Part shown: positions 1-5,561 of the stretch, piece by piece
Layout of the letters: every line of letters starts with the position of its first letter
Position numbering within the stretch: the first letter of the stretch is position 1
NCBI GenBank assembly: GCA_016205125.1
Contig: JACQJE010000163.1
Span: 1 to 10,853 of the forward strand
Direction: 5' to 3'
Origin: Deltaproteobacteria bacterium
Lineage (GTDB): Bacteria > Bdellovibrionota > O2-12-FULL-43-9 > JACQJE01
DNA: 10,853 nucleotides
Program-made: the position numbers and the translations under genes
Notes under the pieces: model-generated
Databases searched by the model: none
Told to the model about the DNA's origin: nothing
What the model saw: the letters and a program-made list of their open reading frames with translations, nothing else

Positions 1-833
1 TAAATAATCTCATTGTAGGAGTCGTTGTATTGAAAGGCGAGCTCAAACTCGACATTCCCCACCTTACTCTTGAAATAAAGAGGGTCGGGGTGGATCATTG
101 TCCTGTTTTTGTTCAAATGCTGAACAAAAGAAACAATCCCCCCTTCGTAGAAGAATGTATGCTTGTTTTCACTCATTTCATCAATGAGATCAATAACCAG
201 ACCAGGATTTAAAAAAGCGAGCTCTCGCAGTCTCTGTGTAAGCGTATCGAAATTGAACTCTGTGATCTCAAAGATCTCCTTGTCGGGGAAAAACCGAATC
301 TTTGTTCCTCGCTGTGTTGTCTCTCCGATCTCCTTAAGATCCGCCGTAGGTTTTCCCCGACGGTACTGCTGATAATAGACAATGCCATCGCGCTTTATTT
401 CCAGATCAAGAACTTCAGAGAGCGCGTTGACCACCGAAACGCCCACCCCATGCAAACCACCGGAGACCTGGTACGATTTTTTGTCGAACTTCCCCCCCGC
501 ATGCAGTTTGGTCATGACCACTTCTGCGGCGGCCCTCTTTTCAGTCTCGTGAATATCTACAGGAATCCCTCGTCCATTGTCTTCCACTGTCACACTTTTA
601 TCAGGATGGAGGGTCACTGTAATATGGTCGCAAAAACCAGCAAGCGCCTCATCAATACTATTGTCCACTACCTCGTAGACGAGATGGTGCAATCCGCGGG
701 ATCCTGTATCCCCGATGTACATTCCAGGGCGTTTCCGTACCGCATCAAGCCCTTCCAGGACTTTAATGTGGGCGGCCGTATATTCCTTAGATGCGGATGC
801 TGCATTCATGCCGGTCATCTGATTGGTATTCAT
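1..833 (-). CDS. gyrB: DNA gyrase subunit B, 5' part (277 codons, cut by window edge)
   Basis: GyrB is the ATPase subunit of DNA gyrase (A2B2), which introduces negative supercoils in the cytoplasm. My reverse-strand translation gives the GHKL ATPase domain from its start: [17 protein letters not shown] at about 25-41, the [14 protein letters not shown] motif at 53-66 with the presumed catalytic Glu54 and Mg-binding Asn58, DNGRGIP at 85-91, and the ATP-lid region [21 protein letters not shown] at about 111-131. The frame stays open to base 1, so the transducer and Toprim domains lie outside. The ATG at 833 is preferred because GGAAGGTG (844-851) lies 10 nt upstream; ATGs at 818 and 809 are also in frame. 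The start overlaps the stop of the recF remnant as ATGA (830-833), suggesting translational coupling or a relic of it. ParE is the main alternative, but the position next to dnaN and recF favours GyrB. Confidence 0.96.
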   Translation of the reverse strand, partial: MNTNQMTGMNAASASKEYTAAHIKVLEGLDAVRKRPGMYIGDTGSRGLHHLVYEVVDNSIDEALAGFCDHITVTLHPDKSVTVEDNGRGIPVDIHETEKRAAAEVVMTKLHAGGKFDKKSYQVSGGLHGVGVSVVNALSEVLDLEIKRDGIVYYQQYRRGKPTADLKEIGETTQRGTKIRFFPDKEIFEITEFNFDTLTQRLRELAFLNPGLVIDLIDEMSENKHTFFYEGGIVSFVQHLNKNRTMIHPDPLYFKSKVGNVEFELAFQYNDSYNEII

Positions 834-1099
834 CCTTTAATTTCACCTTCCTTTACAGAAAAAATGCGGCACTCCCTGAATCTAAGCGGGGTTCTTTCAG
901 GCTCTGGCGTCGACACGAAAAGCTGTGCTCCAAGAGATCCGCAAAGCTGCGAAAAATTCTTGCGCCGCGCCTGATCCAACTCTGACATTACATCATCCAC
1001 CAGGAAAATGGGAGAGGGGAAACCAACCTCCTGCAACAACTGCAGTTCTGCCAATTTCATCGCAAATATAGCAGACTTCTTCATCGTAATGAATGTCAT
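830..1099 (-). pseudogene. recF: RecF C-terminal remnant (89 codons, Walker A lost)
   Basis: RecF is a roughly 360-residue SMC-like ATPase that helps load RecA at gaps; its gene normally lies between dnaN and gyrB, as here. The reading frame matches only the C-terminal end of the family: AIFAMKLAELQLLQ (10-23, the helix that follows the ABC signature), IFLVDDVMSELD (31-42, Walker B plus D-loop), LFVSTPEPE (60-68, the strand after Walker B), and [12 protein letters not shown] (78-89, compare MFTVEKGKITD at the E. coli RecF end). Walker A, the N-terminal lobe, the arm and the signature motif are absent. The first residues, MTFITMKK, do not resemble RecF. No clear Shine-Dalgarno sequence precedes the ATG at 1099 or the one at 1084. 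The frame is the same as that of dnaN, whose stop lies four codons upstream. The last codons overlap gyrB by 4 bases. Most likely this is a deletion remnant. It could still be expressed as a small protein by coupling to dnaN, but it cannot bind ATP in the normal way. Confidence 0.85.
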
Positions 1100-1111
1100 T
1101 ATGAGAACTAC

Positions 1112-2239
1112 TTAATTCAGGCGCATCGGCATGATGACACAGATGTGTTTCTGATCCTGGGAAGACCTGATGACGCCGGGACTGAGCCGATCTTCCAACT
1201 CCAGACAAACCTCATCCCCATCATGCGCGGAAAGGGCGTCAATAAGATATTTTGCATTAAATCCGATTTCCATCTGCGGGCCGTCGTAACGAACGAGTAG
1301 ATCTTCTTTTGCTTCTCCCAACTCTGGATGAACAGAAGAGATCGTCATCTCCTTTCCCCTAATGGTGAGTTTTACCCCCTTCGACTTTTCACTCGAAAGG
1401 AGTGAGACTCTCTTGAGGGAATTCATCAAATCAACTCGATTGATATAAATTTTCTTCTTATGATCCGCTGGAATCACCTGATTGTAATTCGGGTATTTTC
1501 CATCAATCAATCTCATAAAGAGAGCAACGCTATTTGAAATAAAGATCGCTTCATGATCAGTCACAGCCATCTGGATACTCTCCTCAGATTCATCGAAAAT
1601 CTTTCGGAGTTCGTAAACCCCCTTCTTTGGAAAAATAACCCCCTGTTTCAGTACAATGTCAGAATGGATATTCTGCTGACTTTTTTCAATCATTGAGAGT
1701 CGATGGCCATCTGTTGCAACCATTCGAACCCTCTTTCCTGTTTTGCTGTCCCCTGCAGATTCCATAAAAATCCCGTTGAGATGTTGTCTCGCTTCATCAT
1801 TGGAAATCGAAAAAGAGGTCTTCAAAATCATGTCTTCCAATGCATCTCTCTTTATGGAATAAAATTTTAGCGTGCTGTAATCTGCCAGCTTTGGGAAATC
1901 ATGAGCAGAAACACCTACGATTTGAAATTCTCCCTTGCCACACACTAAGAGGAGCCTATTCAGATCTGTGCTCTGCGCTTTGATCGTGTCATTTGGCAAT
2001 TCCTTCACAATGTCATAAAGATGCTTTGCTGAAACAGCAATGGATCCTGCCATTTCAACTTCTGCTGGAGATTGAGCGCGAATACCGACCTCCAGATCTG
2101 TTGTTGTCAATGTAAGGTTTTTTTCTCGCGCTTCAATCAAGACGTTCGAGAGAATAGGCATGGTGCTTCGTCTTTCAGCAACTCCCTGAATCTTTGATAG
2201 AGACTTAAGAAAGTTATCCTTTGTAATTTGGAATTTCAT
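1112..2239 (-). CDS. dnaN: DNA polymerase III beta subunit (sliding clamp)
   Basis: DnaN dimerises into the ring that tethers DNA polymerase III to DNA and recruits repair and initiation-control factors. The product is 375 residues, the usual length, with three similar domains at about 1-120, 130-250 and 255-375. Visible family motifs are RSTMPILSNVLIEA (24-37), VATDGHRL (174-181), DGKYPNY (246-252) and the C-terminal VIMPMRL (368-374), which forms part of the protein-binding cleft. The ATG at 2239 is supported by AAGGAGG at 2247-2253, 7 nt upstream, one of the best ribosome binding sites in the window. The gene lies just beyond the AT-rich part of oriC, so its promoter probably lies within oriC. 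Nothing is odd in the gene itself. The recF remnant follows 12 bases after the stop in the same frame. Confidence 0.98.
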   Translation of the reverse strand: MKFQITKDNFLKSLSKIQGVAERRSTMPILSNVLIEAREKNLTLTTTDLEVGIRAQSPAEVEMAGSIAVSAKHLYDIVKELPNDTIKAQSTDLNRLLLVCGKGEFQIVGVSAHDFPKLADYSTLKFYSIKRDALEDMILKTSFSISNDEARQHLNGIFMESAGDSKTGKRVRMVATDGHRLSMIEKSQQNIHSDIVLKQGVIFPKKGVYELRKIFDESEESIQMAVTDHEAIFISNSVALFMRLIDGKYPNYNQVIPADHKKKIYINRVDLMNSLKRVSLLSSEKSKGVKLTIRGKEMTISSVHPELGEAKEDLLVRYDGPQMEIGFNAKYLIDALSAHDGDEVCLELEDRLSPGVIRSSQDQKHICVIMPMRLN

Positions 2240-2285
2240 TTTGCAGCCTCCTTGAGTGAATCCACAGAAAGTAGTTTCCTATGAC

Positions 2286-2316
2286 TATAATCATATATAT
2301 ACAGTAGTAGTAGTAG
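2286..2316. promoter_or_regulatory. DNA unwinding element with four DnaA-trio triplets
   Basis: TATAATCATATATATA at 2286-2301 has 15 of 16 bases A or T. It is followed by four TAG triplets at 2305-2316. The DnaA-trio consensus, written 3'-to-5', is G/A-A-T/A, so 5'-TAG-3' is the ideal unit. Read on the dnaA/dnaN coding strand, the order is DnaA box (ATATCCACA, 2330-2338), a 13-nt spacer containing AGGCT, CTACTACTACTA, AT-rich tract, dnaN. This is the order known from B. subtilis incC. In that system DnaA passes from the boxes onto the trios and opens the adjacent AT-rich DNA. The dnaN promoter may share this tract (TATGAT or TATAGT on the minus strand), but I see no good -35. Confidence 0.75.
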
Positions 2317-2395
2317 AGCCTGTTGATGGTGTGGATATCTTCACAAATGGTTGAATTCGTATAAAAAAAACGGTTTCAATCCTGTTCGCGTTCCC

Positions 2396-2404
2396 TGTGT
2401 ATAA
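2396..2404 (-). promoter_or_regulatory. DnaA box, perfect consensus (TTATACACA on minus)
   Basis: TGTGTATAA on the plus strand is an exact TTATNCACA on the minus strand, in cluster A, 80 bp from the last TAG triplet. Confidence 0.85.
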
Positions 2405-2415
2405 GTTTAAGAGAT

Positions 2416-2424
2416 TGTGCATAA
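2416..2424 (-). promoter_or_regulatory. DnaA box, perfect consensus (TTATGCACA on minus)
   Basis: TGTGCATAA on the plus strand is an exact TTATNCACA on the minus strand. It starts 20 bp from the previous perfect box in the same orientation, favouring cooperative DnaA binding. Confidence 0.85.
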
Positions 2425-2522
2425 CTCAGCTATCCACAATTCATCAACACCTTTTCCACCAAGTTATCCACTGCAGAACTACCATAGTTGTACGATTTGA
2501 TCAAAGAGCTTGTCCGAACCTT

Positions 2523-2689
2523 GATCCGCCATCCACCCACTCCCTTGGCGGGACGCTCCGACGCGAAATACTGGAGTTACGCCTATTTCAGTGCCATGAG
2601 TTGTCGCTCGACTTCCGCTCGTATAAGGGAAAGAACGAACCACTTACTCGCTCCAGACGCCCGCCGCAGGAGTGGGTGGATGGCGGATC
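2523..2689. repeat. 167-bp element with 30-bp inverted terminal repeats (MITE-like), inside oriC
   Basis: The left end (2523-2552) begins GATCCGCCATCCACCCACTC and the right end (2660-2689) is its inverted copy. The outer 21 bp are perfectly complementary (2523-2543 with 2669-2689). After a 3-bp mismatch a further 6 bp pair (GGCGGG with CCCGCC), giving 27 of 30. The 107 bp inside hold no credible gene. Its GC content and lack of DnaA boxes differ from the flanks. The size and terminal repeats resemble a miniature inverted-repeat element or another dispersed palindromic repeat. I cannot identify a family, and no clear target duplication is visible (flanks CTT and CGC). A structured element native to the origin is the alternative. 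Confidence 0.7.
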
Positions 2690-2740
2690 CGCAGGAAATG
2701 TGCTGAAAGCAAGTGATTTGGGTGCTTGGGGTGAGGTTGT

Positions 2741-2781
2741 CCCCCCCTCCCCCTCGATGGGGGAGGGGCAGGGTGGGGGTG
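2741..2781. repeat. C-rich/G-rich hairpin repeat, dispersed-repeat type
   Basis: CCCCTCCCCC at 2744-2753 pairs perfectly with GGGGGAGGGG at 2759-2768 around a 5-nt loop, TCGAT, and is followed by a G-rich arm to about 2779. Read on the minus strand it resembles the common dispersed palindrome whose spurious translation is HPAPPPSRGRG-like, found in many bacterial genomes, usually between genes. Here it lies between the two DnaA-box clusters. It has no T-run, so a Rho-independent terminator is unlikely. The flanking short G-runs might also form unusual DNA structures; that is inference. Confidence 0.65.
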
Positions 2782-2810
2782 CATATTCCTCAACTTATCG
2801 AGAAGGTACT

Positions 2811-3033
2811 TGTGGAAAAGCGGGGCAAAGAAAGCAGCAGCGTGACCCCCTTGTGGAGCATAGCAAACTGTGGATTTGTGGATAAACAAAAAATCCAAAG
2901 TAAATTTATAATCTTGCATGTCTGTCAGCTTGTGGAAAAAAAGTGGATGAACCTGTGAATGTGTTTTTTTAAGAGAGAACGATCCACAGGCTATTCACAG
3001 GGAATCCACAGCTTGCACACAGAGCAATCCACA
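2811..3033. promoter_or_regulatory. DnaA-box cluster B, next to the dnaA 3' end
   Basis: Sites in minus orientation: TGTGGAAAA 2811-2819, TGTGGATTT 2869-2877, TGTGGATAA 2877-2885 (perfect) and TGTGGAAAA 2931-2939. Sites in plus orientation: CGATCCACA 2980-2988, CTATTCACA 2991-2999 (one mismatch), GAATCCACA 3002-3010 and CAATCCACA 3025-3033. The plus-oriented sites keep the CACA core but are off consensus at the first bases, so many are probably low-affinity sites. AT-rich DNA at 2883-2913 lies within the cluster. Dense arrays of mixed-affinity boxes are typical of origins. Confidence 0.8.
2877..2885 (-). promoter_or_regulatory. DnaA box, perfect consensus (TTATCCACA on minus)
   Basis: TGTGGATAA is the canonical high-affinity box in minus orientation. 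It abuts a degenerate box at 2869-2877 and is followed by an AT-rich tract. Confidence 0.88.
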
Positions 3034-3068
3034 TGAGTGTTATCCGGAAATGCCGATTGTTGTGAGAT

Positions 3069-4499
3069 CTAGTTCTCAATTGAGCGAATGAGAGCTTCGA
3101 TATCCTTTCGGAGTTGCTGGTCTTGCGCCTTGAGTTCTTCTATCTTGCGCACCGCATGGATGACAGTGGAGTGGTCTTTGCCTCCAAAGGAATGACCGAT
3201 TTCCGGAAACGACTTCTGCGTGTATTTGCGGCATAAGTACATGGCAATCTGCCTCGGAGTCGTCAGAAGTTTTAATTTCTTCTTGGATTTGAGGTCTATG
3301 AGTTTAATATCAAAATAAGAGGCAACGCATTTTTGAATGTGATCCAGAGTAATTTCGCGTATGCCTGTATCATGCAGAATATTCTTTAGGACCTCTTTAG
3401 CCAGATTCACAGTGATCTCCATCCCTGTTAGGGAGGCAAAGGCTCCGATACGGATAAGAGACCCTTCCAACTCGCGAATGTTCGTTGTAATCCGGGAGGC
3501 AAGGTATTCAGCAACGTCATCTGGAAGATAAATATCATCTTGTTCTGCCTTTGTTCTCAATATGGCGATTCTTGTCTCAATTTCAGGGGCCTGAATATCG
3601 GCAACGAGTCCCCATTCAAAGCGGGAACGCAAGCGATCTTCCAGCTTGAGAATGTCTTTGGGAAATCGGTCGCTTGTGACCACAATTTGGCGGTGTGTTC
3701 CGTGTAAAGTATTAAAGGTGTGAAAGAACTCCTCTTGAGACCGGTCTTTCCCCGCGATAAACTGGATATCGTCCATCAGGAGGACGTCCGCGGAATCACG
3801 GTACTTCGCTCGAAATTGTTCCATTTTTTCATAGCGGAGGGAATTAATCAGATCGTTGGTAAAACGCTCTGATGGAATGTAACAAATCTTCTTAGTTCCC
3901 CGCGATTTTTGAAGGATATGGTGTCCAATCGCATTGAGGATGTGGGTCTTTCCCAAACCGACCCCTCCAAAGATAAAGAGAGGATTGTAATGACTTGCGG
4001 GGTTTTCGGCGACTGCGTAAGAAGCAGCGTGAGCGAACTGGTTAGAGGTTCCGACGACAAAATTGGAAAAGGTATACTTTGGGTTGAGCGGCTCTCCGAT
4101 TTGGGCCGATTTCGGGATAAAGATATGCGGTCCCTCACCCTGTGAATAGGAGGATCCTTCATTCAGTGATTCCGCCGCTGACGCAGGCATATGAGATTTC
4201 TTCTCAATGGGAGGTTGAGATCCCGCTATTGTCTCAGGCTCGTTAGCTGGCTGGGGTTCGGCGGCGATCCGAAATGCGAGTTTGCTGATCGGTTTGCCAA
4301 GGAGTCGTCCCATGACTTCTTTAATTTGGACAATATAGTAGGAATTGATCCACTCTTCGTAATAAGTGTTTGGGATCACCAGCTCAATGGTTTCTTCAGA
4401 AATATTCCCTAATTTAACGGGTGCGATCCAAAACGTATAGCCCGGAGAGGGAATTATTTTTTGAAGTTGATTGAGTGCTTCTTGCCAAACATTATCCAT
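3069..4499 (-). CDS. dnaA: Chromosomal replication initiator protein DnaA
   Basis: DnaA is the AAA+ initiator that binds DnaA boxes, opens oriC and recruits the helicase. With the ATG at 4499 the product is 476 residues, a normal length. Domain I starts at once (MDNVWQEALNQLQKIIPSPG, 1-20). A Pro/Glu/Ser-rich linker spans about 82-135. The AAA+ domain has Walker A GGVGLGKT (178-185), Walker B LLMDDIQ (240-246), the box VII region DRLRSRFEWGL (about 288-298) and sensor 2 NIRELEG (340-346). DNA-binding domain IV ends with the signature GGKDHSTVIHAVRKIE (439-454). The frame opens further up to a TTG at 4580, and an ATG lies at 4523. I prefer 4499 because it matches the family N-terminus and a possible promoter covers the TTG. 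Its GGAGG is poorly placed, 17 nt upstream, so initiation is uncertain. The gene is transcribed towards oriC, and its boxes could serve autoregulation only at a distance. Confidence 0.96.
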   Translation of the reverse strand: MDNVWQEALNQLQKIIPSPGYTFWIAPVKLGNISEETIELVIPNTYYEEWINSYYIVQIKEVMGRLLGKPISKLAFRIAAEPQPANEPETIAGSQPPIEKKSHMPASAAESLNEGSSYSQGEGPHIFIPKSAQIGEPLNPKYTFSNFVVGTSNQFAHAASYAVAENPASHYNPLFIFGGVGLGKTHILNAIGHHILQKSRGTKKICYIPSERFTNDLINSLRYEKMEQFRAKYRDSADVLLMDDIQFIAGKDRSQEEFFHTFNTLHGTHRQIVVTSDRFPKDILKLEDRLRSRFEWGLVADIQAPEIETRIAILRTKAEQDDIYLPDDVAEYLASRITTNIRELEGSLIRIGAFASLTGMEITVNLAKEVLKNILHDTGIREITLDHIQKCVASYFDIKLIDLKSKKKLKLLTTPRQIAMYLCRKYTQKSFPEIGHSFGGKDHSTVIHAVRKIEELKAQDQQLRKDIEALIRSIEN

Positions 4500-4551
4500 G
4501 TGAACTCTGAAACAGGCCTCCATAGCAGAAAAGACGCATAAAGAGTTTCCT

Positions 4552-4580
4552 AATGTAGCAGAGCATTTTTCAATTAGCAA
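4552..4580 (-). promoter_or_regulatory. Possible sigma70-type dnaA promoter
   Basis: On the minus strand TTGCTA (4580-4575), a 17-bp spacer and TACATT (4557-4552) each match 4 of 6 consensus bases. Transcription would start near 4545 and leave a leader of about 46 nt before the ATG at 4499. Support is by eye only. No DnaA box overlaps it. Confidence 0.3.
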
Positions 4581-4675
4581 GCGACTTACACTCCCTTGAT
4601 CCGCCTCATTTCTTGTTCGAGCGAGCCGCAGGCGAGTCGAGAACCTGTTGGCATCACCTAAAGATGCGCAATTAT

Positions 4676-4705
4676 TTGTGTCGTCGAGTACAAGTAGGCT
4701 ATAGT
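4676..4705 (+). promoter_or_regulatory. Possible promoter of the inositol monophosphatase gene
   Basis: TATAGT at 4700-4705 (5 of 6) could be a -10. TTGTGT at 4676-4681, 18 bp upstream, is a poor -35 (3 of 6). Transcription would begin near 4712, giving an almost leaderless message for the ATG at 4713, in keeping with the lack of a well-placed Shine-Dalgarno sequence. Confidence 0.25.
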
Positions 4706-4712
4706 AGTTCTG

Positions 4713-5504
4713 ATGCCATCCAAACTTTTTACAGAAATAGCAGAAATCTCCCGAAATGCTGCGCTCCGTGCCGGAGAGGCTCTCAAGAAACGTTATGGAA
4801 CAGTTTTTACTATCTCGATCAAGCCTGACGCTGGATTACTGACCGAAGTGGATCTTGAGTCAGAAGAGATCATTATTTCAGAAATCCGGAAAACGCGGCC
4901 TGCTGATGCCATTTTAGCTGAAGAGTCTGGTATTGTTTCAGAGCTTCGAGGAGAGTCCTCCTTTCGCTGGATCATTGACCCTCTGGATGGAACCACTAAT
5001 TTCGCGCACGGTGTTCCTCACTTTGCTGTTTCCATCGGCGTCGAATATGAGGGGAATGTGGTTTCTGGGGTTGTTTTTAATCCGATGACGGGAGAATTAT
5101 TTGAGGCGGTCAAAGGGAAAGGGGCGACGTTAAATGGCAAGAGCGTGCATGTATCAGGCGCGGAACAGATTGAAGAGAGCCTTCTCGCGACCGGTTTCTC
5201 TTACCAGAAGGGGGAGATTGTCGATCAGGAGCTGGCTGTCTTAAGCCGCGTGCTTCACCACGTCAGAGCTGTGCGTCGAATTGGCTCTGCCGCTTTAGAT
5301 CTCTGCTATGTCGCTGTTGGGAGATTTGACGGCTTTTGGGAATATGATCTCAGCCCCTGGGACATTGCGGCAGGTGTTTTGCTGGTGACAGAAGCGGGGG
5401 GGAAGGTGAGCAGTATGAGTGGGGGGCCTTATCTTCTCGAAGAGGGAAGTATCGTAGCCTCCAATGGAAAAATTCATCAGACCCTGATTGAAATGCTACG
5501 TTAA
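4713..5504 (+). CDS. suhB: Inositol-1-monophosphatase family protein (SuhB-like)
   Basis: Members of this family are Mg2+-dependent, Li+-sensitive phosphatases acting on inositol-1-phosphate or related sugar phosphates in the cytoplasm; some (E. coli SuhB) also act with the transcription antitermination complex. The product is 263 residues, the usual length. Metal-binding motifs are intact: TEVD (44-47), LAEESG (68-73), WIIDPLDGTTNF (86-97, with Asp89, Asp92 and Gly93) and the C-terminal LSPWDIAAG (213-221, with Asp217). The ATG at 4713 fits the family N-terminus but lacks a strong Shine-Dalgarno sequence (AAGTAGG is 14 nt away). The gene is divergent from dnaA and is followed after 57 bases by an exported protein on the same strand, with which it may be co-transcribed. 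The symbol is a family name; the substrate (inositol phosphate, fructose-1,6-bisphosphate, histidinol phosphate or PAP) cannot be decided by eye. Confidence 0.9.
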   Translation: MPSKLFTEIAEISRNAALRAGEALKKRYGTVFTISIKPDAGLLTEVDLESEEIIISEIRKTRPADAILAEESGIVSELRGESSFRWIIDPLDGTTNFAHGVPHFAVSIGVEYEGNVVSGVVFNPMTGELFEAVKGKGATLNGKSVHVSGAEQIEESLLATGFSYQKGEIVDQELAVLSRVLHHVRAVRRIGSAALDLCYVAVGRFDGFWEYDLSPWDIAAGVLLVTEAGGKVSSMSGGPYLLEEGSIVASNGKIHQTLIEMLR

Positions 5505-5561
5505 CTTTGTTATTTGTTAAGAAATGAAATTCAGGGAAGGTCACTTGATCAGGAGGATCAT

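Larger units (their letters stand above)
2330..2472. promoter_or_regulatory. DnaA-box cluster A, next to the unwinding element
   Basis: Sites against TTATNCACA: TGTGGATAT 2330-2338 (minus orientation, one mismatch), TGTGTATAA 2396-2404 (minus, perfect), TGTGCATAA 2416-2424 (minus, perfect), CTATCCACA 2430-2438 (plus, one mismatch), TTATCCACT 2464-2472 (plus, one mismatch), and a weaker TTTTCCACC at 2452-2460 (plus). The two perfect boxes start 20 bp apart, about two helical turns, so they lie on the same face. The site at 2330 is the one nearest the TAG triplets and is the natural candidate to feed DnaA onto them. Confidence 0.85.
2240..3068. other. oriC: Chromosomal replication origin (oriC) between dnaN and dnaA
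   Basis: This 829-bp stretch has no convincing gene and carries the hallmarks of a bacterial origin: two clusters of DnaA boxes (2330-2472 and about 2811-3033), an AT-rich tract, a DnaA-trio-like TAG repeat, and dnaA and dnaN on either side. Three boxes match TTATNCACA exactly (2396, 2416, 2877) and two more match TTTTCCACA (2811, 2931). The middle (2520-2790) is GC-richer and holds an inverted-repeat element and a hairpin repeat that look like insertions rather than origin parts. Plus-strand base counts also support an origin: in five sampled 60-base lines to the left I count 57 G to 84 C, and in ten sampled lines of the ATP synthase region 164 G to 157 C. Initiation here is inferred. Confidence 0.9.

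Noticed and set aside
388..394. Residues 388-394 of the beta subunit read EELSEED instead of DELSEED (coordinates are residues of atpD, not bases)
   Set aside because: Conservative Asp/Glu change seen in other bacteria; no functional meaning.
2301..2318. Triplet repeat read as a simple microsatellite
   Set aside because: Position next to an AT-rich tract and a DnaA box, and exact match to the DnaA-trio unit, make an origin element the better explanation.
2397..2919. Open frames on both strands across oriC (for example 162 codons on plus and 91 on minus)
   Set aside because: They cross DnaA boxes, the inverted-repeat element and the GC hairpin; their compositions reflect the repeats, they lack ribosome binding sites and resemble no protein family.
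4615..4644. GTTC...GAAC-bounded 30-bp sequence with two GCGAG copies between dnaA and the phosphatase gene
   Set aside because: I tried to fold it as a terminator or operator; inner bases do not pair, and no partner copy is visible in the window. Possibly a dispersed repeat, not supported here.
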